Shown here: positions 57,822-64,000 of the stretch, piece by piece
How positions within the stretch are numbered: the stretch's first letter is position 1
How the letters are laid out: the number at the start of each line of letters is the position of its first letter
Assembly: GCA_948470475.1 (NCBI GenBank)
Contig: OX419341.1
Location: 8,704,301-8,768,300, forward strand
Reading direction: 5' to 3'
Length of the DNA stretch: 64,000 bases
Origin: Galaxea fascicularis
Lineage: Eukaryota > Cnidaria > Anthozoa > Scleractinia > Euphylliidae
The notes under the pieces: generated by a model
Database searches by the model: none
The model's input: the letters and a program-made list of their open reading frames with translations, nothing else
Told to the model about the DNA's origin: nothing
Made by a program: the position numbers and the translations under genes

Positions 57822-57863
57822 CTATAGACTGCAGATTATGGTGCACCAAAACCGAGCGGCCAT
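57822..57863 (-). other. Possible 13-codon upstream ORF of the RhoGAP gene
   Basis: On the minus strand an ATG at 57863 in the context CAAAATGGCC opens a 13-codon frame ending in TAG at 57824-57822, seven bases before the main ATG. It matters only if transcription starts upstream of 57863, which the sequence does not show. Confidence 0.25.
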
Positions 57864-57940
57864 TTTGAAAACGCCTCTTTTCACACTCAGATAGTGAAGA
57901 ACTGGGGACTAACAGCGAACCAATCACACAGCGAAAAAAA

Positions 57941-58155
57941 TACTACCATTTTCGAGCTATCGTGAAGAGCGAACATCTTTACGCGTTGTTACGCACTCAA
58001 AACATTCAAGTTTGTCTCAATTGAGGCAGATCTTTCAAAATTTGACATATTCACCCCCAAAAACGTGACAGTTTGTCTAGACAAACTTGAATGTTTTGAG
58101 TGTGTAACAACGCGTAAAAATGTCCGCGCTTCACGCTAGCTCGAAAATGGTAGTA
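57941..58155. mobile_element. Foldback element (TACTACCATTTTCGAGCT ends)
   Basis: Arms of about 80 bp are inverted copies (including CACTCAAAACATTCAAG) around a loop of about 60 bp; 215 bp in all. Just upstream of the RhoGAP start codon. Confidence 0.8.
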
Positions 58156-59962
58156 ACGCGCGAAAACAGAAAACAAATGGTTTCACTTTCAACCACGTTC
58201 GCAAGTCAACTTCCTTGATCTTGAACCTTCGCTTTTTCGCTTTCCTTAAGCGTTTTAATAAAGCGGTTGGCTGAAGTCATTCTATTACCGCAAAGTCCTA
58301 CCCATATTCACTTGCAGATGACTATGATTGTTTCGTGGGCTTCGAGTCAAGAACTCCACGGTGTCCTGATCACGAAGGGGAACAACGCTTACAAGGCCTG
58401 TTTCGGGAGAAGCACAAATTATTCCGTGAATCTGGATATTTTACCGGGAATCGGGCGACTCGGGAATTTTTCTGGGAAATATGACATAGTTATGGGATAC
58501 CGCAGTGAAAAGGGGGAAGTTTGACATTTTTACAAGCATATCATTGGAAAAAATCGGGAGCATCTTCCAATTTTATGGGAGGACTCAAAGTTACACATAG
58601 TGTTGCTCATCAAACAGCTAGAGTTGTCACCCCCTCCCCCCCCCCCCCTTGTCGAATCCGAGTGAGAAAGGGAGGCCAGCATTAATCTTTCAAGCGAGGT
58701 TCTTTAAGTTCAGTCGATGCTATAAGAGTACTAACACAACAATTGGTGTAAGACGATTTCCAGCCTAGGCTTTTTCTACCTCGTCCCCAGGGTTGAAAGC
58801 TGACGCGACCTGTCCAAGTGACTGGTTCTGGTTTGAAGGGCCCCCATTGCACCCTTGTTTAAGTACGTGTTACCATAGATACTTGTTCTCTTATCTATAT
58901 ATTCTGTTTATACAAGATAAGTGATCTATCTTGGGTCTGTCTTGGATGGTCCGGTTTTGCTTGTTTTTCTTTACTTTAACAGTGCCATATCATCTAAATA
59001 AAATCTTAATAAATAACCAAGAATTAAAATAACCTACAAATAAATAAATAAATAAATAAATAACTGGTATAAATTTGGGTATTGGTAGGAGAATCATCTC
59101 TTCTGGAGAAAACATCTCTTAATTCAGGTGAAACATAAAAAAAAAAAGCTGAATGCATACAGATATACTTTGGCCATCCCTAACCGCAGCGCCCATGTAT
59201 TAGTCGTTTTTCTGTGTTTATGGTGGATTTTACTGTAGAAGAAGTGTTCATCCTCGCTAAACTCGGAGAGCTCGACTCTGGGTTAATTATAATAATCGCT
59301 GGGTGGAAACGATCGTGGGCGATGAGGCATGTATTGTAACACTTCTCAATGACGACAAAATTTGAGAATGATGACGAAACAGCTGTGCAGAATTAATACA
59401 GCAAAATGACAAAGCCAGAATGGCGTGTCAGTTATCAGAAGATGTTTAAGAGTCATAATGTGCTTGAAATGTTATCAACGTGGAGGCTTGTTAATTGTCA
59501 ATGTATGGCCGAATTCGCACAGTTGGTTTGAACGTTATTGGAGGACTTCCGCGCTCACTGTTAAAATAAGATTAATGTTCCTTTCGCGTTTAATCAAATC
59601 CCACCGCCGAAATTACTCACCGAGGCTTGGATGACATTATACCAGCCAACTTGCATGTCCCACTCAGGGCCACCAAACGAAACATCAGGCACAATCAAAC
59701 GAATTCTAAACTTGGTGCAGGGACAGCCATTCACCAAGCAATGAAAAACATGACATGGAATTCTGACACTTGTCCGTGCATCTCACAGTGCATCACCATG
59801 GTATATATAGAATAGAAACGAAAACCTTTTTGTGTATACAATTTGTATTTGTAGTTCATTGATTTTTATGCTCAAATAAATTGTTTCCACTCTTTTACAT
59901 TAGAATCTTTTTATATAAAAACGTTGAGGCTGAAATTGACCCAGATTTTAATAACATACTAA
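58156..59962. other. Intergenic, nothing convincing
   Basis: Two overlapping frames at about 58310-58520 follow an acceptor-like CTTGCAG but match no family known to me. Also a run of about 14 C near 58637 and (AAAT)n at about 59036-59061. Confidence 0.4.
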
Positions 59963-60692
59963 AGGCCTGTTTACACAAGCGAAAAAATTGGAACAGCTCG
60001 GACAAAATTTGACGTGTAAACGGTACTTGACCCGTTCCAGTTTTACCCGTACTGTTCCTAAAAAGGTCCATAGGCAGCTATAGACCCCTTTCGGAAAAGA
60101 ACTGATAAAAACTGATTCCGAACCTACACATTTTTGTTTTCTTTTCAACGTGTAAACGCTCGGCCTTTTTGTGGTACCGTTCTGTCACGTTTTTTGTGAG
60201 CCCGTGGTGCTCCACGTCCGTTGTTTAGCGTACGTCGCAGGCGTGTTAGTTTAAAAAAAAATCGCGGAGAAGTTGGAGGGAGACAGAGCGAAAGTAACTA
60301 AAAAGTCAACCAAAGCATTGAATGGGCCTTGGAGTGATGAGGAAACAGAAACTTTGCTTGATATATTTGCTGAAGAAACTATACAGCATTCATTAGTCCA
60401 GCTTGAAGTGAAAGGCGAGATAAGACTTATGACTGGATGACTCTCTTACAAACTTACATGTACGTGGTTTTATGTTGTGGTTCGCAAAGATTTTTGCAAT
60501 TTATTATGCTATGATCAAAAGATGAAAACAACATGTAAACGGTCTAGTATCCGTTCCAAGGGCTCTCAAGTACCGTTCCTTTTTCTGCCGGATACATTAC
60601 AGAATTTGTACGTGTAAACAAGAGATTACGTCTGGAACCGGTACTTGTTTCTAACCGAGCCGTTCCATCTCTTTTAACGTGTAAAAGGGCCT
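59963..60692. mobile_element. PIF/Harbinger-like element, 730 bp, with Myb/SANT relic
   Basis: Inverted ends AGGCCTGTTTACAC and GTGTAAAAGGGCCT with TAA on both sides. Further ACGTGTAAAC words occur in both arms. It contains a Myb/SANT-like coding remnant (about 60260-60440) but no transposase. Confidence 0.75.
60260..60440 (+). pseudogene. Myb/SANT-like DNA-binding domain remnant of a transposon
   Basis: One open frame ending in TGA at 60438-60440 reads NGPWSDEETETLLDIFAEE, then TIQHSLVQL, which is the first helix and turn of Myb/SANT-like (trihelix) domains found in Harbinger accessory proteins. The frame then stops, with the rest of the domain deleted. It has no good start codon and lies wholly inside the element 59963-60692. 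Confidence 0.6.
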
Positions 60693-60977
60693 TAAGAAAC
60701 TACCCAAACTGAGACTACTACAGAAAATTCATGTTTTATTCATTTGCATCATGCAGCTCCACCATACTAGAACATGTATCGAGTTACAGTTTCTTTGTCT
60801 AACTATATACAGAGAGAGGGGTATTATCTTCTGGGAAAAAAAAACAAACAACACTTAAGAACATACTTCAAAACGTTTCAGACTACAAAACGTTAAAAAA
60901 AAAAAAAACAATAAACTATGCCCAAAAAAACAAGAGAAAAACATGTTTATCACACGTCCCTGCCAAAAATATCATTA

Positions 60978-61098
60978 AGTCACGTGATGTCTCTAGACCA
61001 ATTGCGTGCCAGCGAAAATATTTGACGGATTATAATTCGGGTTTTATAATACATCAAATATTTTCGCGCGCGCGATTGGTTTAGCGCATCACGTGACT
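60978..61098. repeat. Hairpin repeat with GTCACGTGATG ends
   Basis: Arms AGTCACGTGATG...CCAATTGCG...AAATATTTGA are inverted around about 25 bp. Non-coding. Confidence 0.7.
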
Positions 61099-61182
61099 GA
61101 ATACACCCCAGCTAAAACTGGGGAATATCCGATGATATTCCCCAAATGTGCGTTGCGAAAAACATTTGAAGGATAATAAACA

Positions 61183-61204
61183 CAATAGCATTCGTTTGGC
61201 TTTA

Positions 61205-61237
<33 letters not shown>

Positions 61238-61364
61238 TTTATTGTTTCCTCGTAGCTCACAGTTTTCCTCTGGCTTCACTTTCGGAAAACTGTTCGCTTC
61301 TCGGAACAGAGAGGGCCCGCGGACAAATATCCGCGCATATTTTCGCGCCAAATGGAGACTATTG
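61183..61364. repeat. Foldback repeat with CAATAG ends and GGATATTTGTCC arms
   Basis: Arms of about 44 bp, inverted, with loop of about 94 bp. Non-coding. Confidence 0.7.
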
Positions 61365-61712
61365 TTTCTATATACGACATAAGTAATATGATCAAGTGCA
61401 AAATTAAAGTTGTTTGGTCGTTTGGCAAAGATGGCGCATGCTCACCAGGAAACGTTGCAAAAATTATCAAAAGCAAGTTCCTCTTCTTCTGAATCTTTCT
61501 TTAGTCGTTGTAAGCATCTTGATGATTTTTTTTTTCATTTGGCCGTTTTCATGATCGTAATTGTGGCCTAAGTTTTACAGATCCACTTAGTTTTGTTTCC
61601 TTTATCAGCGGGCCCTGGGACCCACTCGGTCGGCCTCAGTTTCCCAGGGCCGCTCGGTTATAGCACCTCGTGCTTGGGTGCTTTCTAGTTTTTCAGCAGA
61701 GTTTCCATTACA

Positions 61713-61946
61713 GGCCCCGGTTGTTCGAAAGCGGAATGCTAATCCGATATCAAAATTAACCAGGGAGCTTAATTCTCTTTCCCCAAACGTTGTTCATTGC
61801 TGATATTCTGCAAAATTTTAGATTAGGGGAAGTCAATCCTGAAAAACAAAAAGCAACGAAAACAACTTTCATCCAAAAGTTAAAAACTGCAACGAAAGTT
61901 TACGCCAATCCTGGATTAAGCTAATGAGCTTTCGAACAACCCACCC
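61713..61946. mobile_element. MITE with CCGGTTGTTCG ends, copy B
   Basis: Inverted ends CCCCGGTTGTTCGAAAGC and GCTTTCGAACAACCCACC; the interior is related to 46937-47174. Confidence 0.75.
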
Positions 61947-64000
61947 CACATTTTTGAAGACGTCACTCTCACCACGCACGCGTATTAGGAATCAAGTCAT
62001 TGAAATAAAACAGTTCAATTTTATTGTTCTCATCAATAAGGCTAAATTGACAAGCAATCGCAATTGAACCTCACCTTAAACGTCTAGTGAAAACCGGTTT
62101 CACAAATTCACTATTACTTTGGACCTCGATTAAGAAACGTTTTTGTTTCCGTGACGGCCTTATAGTGCGAGTTTTCACTGACATTTCTAATCAAAAGGTT
62201 CAGCTGCTGCTTTACTTGTAAAATAGCAACCCTTGATAATTACTTGTAAAATAGCAACACTTGATAAAATATACGACTAGATAATTGGGTGTAAATAAAA
62301 CCCGCAGTAAACTAAAACTTGTTAACCGAATTGTTGTAAAATAACTACATACAACGTTTTCCCTCCAAAAAGCAACGTTAATAATGGGTAATATAACAAG
62401 TTAAATTAATTTATGGACTAACAACGGTAGTCGTAACACTAGGCTGTTAAGTAAGACTTAAAGAAATGTTAAGTTTAACTTTACCAAAATGTGTATGAAA
62501 GCCTAAGGAAAATCTCAAGTCACGTCACATTTCATCTAATCACGCCGGAAAGTCGAAACATTTCAAGGAAATTTCAAGTGACTTGAAAACCATGTTTACA
62601 ACACACGGAACCAAAGCAAGCAAGCGAAGCAAACCAGTCGAAAAAATAAACTTACGTTATATCTTGAAAAAGATGTAACATACTCTATATCTTGTGTGAA
62701 GTGTTAAGTCAGAATCGTTTACCTGAACTGTCAAAAATTTACTTGACTTGATTGTATTCCTAAGTTTACTTTTTCTCTCGTGTAAAGACTACAAATAAAT
62801 ACAGTTTTACAAAATATAAGTCAATAATACATCTGTAAATAGCTAAACAAGTTCGAACAAGTTTAGAAATGTCAGAAATCAACAAAATGAAAAAGCACGC
62901 TTCTCCGTAGCGCAAATTATTAGGATCCTACAAATAGAAAGCTTACAATTTCTTTAAATTGCTCTTTTAATTGTGAAAAGATCTGAAAAAAATTTTAAGC
63001 TCTCCACCTTTTAACAAGTTTGGCTTAACACTGCAAAAGCTTGGAAACGCAAATGTGGTTCAAGTAAAAATTATTATCAATTAACACATTCAGTGAAGTT
63101 ACTTATGAGTTACCAAATAAAATAAAACATACACTTAAACATTTTAAATATCTAGGCAAGCAACGTTTATGTAGTACATTATACCATCAGTAAAACTGAC
63201 AGAAAAACGTTGTATAAATGCGATGCGTCCACGTTACACGAACTATTTGCGGGTTCCAATCCCATCCCTCTGCGTTCAGAAGGCTACTTAAACAATTCGA
63301 AGGCCTATCGCTACAAACCCGGCACATCCAAACCAAAATGAAAACTTGACAATCCGCAAATAATATCTTGTTCGACGGAAACAAGGCCGTTTTCTGAACA
63401 ACTTGTTCAAAATTACCCTGCTAATTCAGTGGGACTTTAACTCTATAATATTTCTCTATTATAAGAGGACGTCAGCACAGTTCCTCGAACTGAACTATTT
63501 AACACTTTGTGTTTGTTTATTAGGGATAAATATAAGTAAAGGATACTCGTGAATTTAGAAGACACGTATGCGTTGACTACAGCGCTGTGTATGCGACACC
63601 CGGAATGAATGCGACGGAAGGGGTACAGAGTATATATAAAAAAAAAACATCAACAACAACCTCGTCGACCGGATCTCACTATACCCAAGGAAATCTTGGT
63701 AGAACAATAGCCTAGCCACGGAATTTCCAATTTCCGACGGTAGAAATTAAAAGTTCATGAAAATGTCAAGAATAACCAGGTATCGTTGTCAATGAACTAA
63801 GCTAAGGTAAATTGGATACCATATTAAGACAGATTCCCGAGAGCTAAAGTTCGAATGTCAGATCTCTTTCCAGTGGCCGATTTACCTTTACCAACGCAGA
63901 TAAAAAACGCAATACCACAGATTCTTCATAAAGTAACGGTTACCCCTGGCTTATCCATTTTACGTCTAGTCAATTTGTATTGTTAAAAAAATAACAACGT
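61947..64000. other. AT-rich intergenic sequence, no gene seen
   Basis: Only short open frames without support; no clear inverted-repeat element was recognised. Confidence 0.4.

Noticed and set aside
58310..58520. Possible terminal exon after CTTGCAG with two overlapping open frames
   Set aside because: No upstream exon in phase and no family match could be found by eye; left as undetermined.

Overview
The window looks like intron-rich, repeat-rich animal nuclear DNA, most likely from an anthozoan cnidarian such as a stony coral or a relative. The evidence is four metazoan genes (three of them multi-exon with GT-AG introns), roughly 40% GC, a very high density of short inverted-repeat transposons, two tRNA-derived SINEs, and no prokaryotic operon structure. 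The taxon is an inference; no species was identified.

Layout. (1) 1-3080: no gene seen. (2) 3194-4510 (+): an intronless vesicular inhibitory amino acid transporter-like gene (SLC32 family, 438 aa). (3) 15967-7063 (-): a complete 7-coding-exon SH2D4-type adaptor gene (604 aa), with its conserved N-terminal box, a long Glu/Arg/Lys-rich helix and a C-terminal SH2 domain. Its third intron opens with 33 tandem copies of a 47-bp unit, and every copy repeats that exon's own 5' splice site. (4) 16000-30700: a 14.8-kb divergent intergenic block made largely of inverted-repeat elements, including a three-level nest at 26805-27612 and a pogo-type element with a transposase relic at 19896-20973. (5) 30735-41664 (+): a complete 11-coding-exon CDKL2/3-like protein kinase (667 aa). 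(6) 57814-44716 (-): a complete 13-coding-exon PH-RhoGAP-coiled-coil protein of the ARHGAP22/24/25 class (457 aa). (7) 58156-64000: no convincing gene; it holds a PIF/Harbinger-like element with a Myb/SANT-like relic and several foldback repeats.

In all three spliced genes the exons were joined by hand. Splice phases agree at every junction, and each model runs from ATG to stop without a frameshift. The genes do not form an obvious functional cluster. SH2D4, CDKL and RhoGAP proteins are all signalling or cytoskeletal regulators, but adjacency here is not evidence of co-regulation.

The strongest unusual signals are the splice-donor minisatellite; a group of CAGGG-tipped elements with exact 6-bp target duplications; repeated nesting of inverted-repeat transposons, with the empty site readable in one case; near-perfect foldback palindromes sharing AATAGGCCAT ends; and a Penelope-type repeat with a hammerhead-ribozyme-like core.
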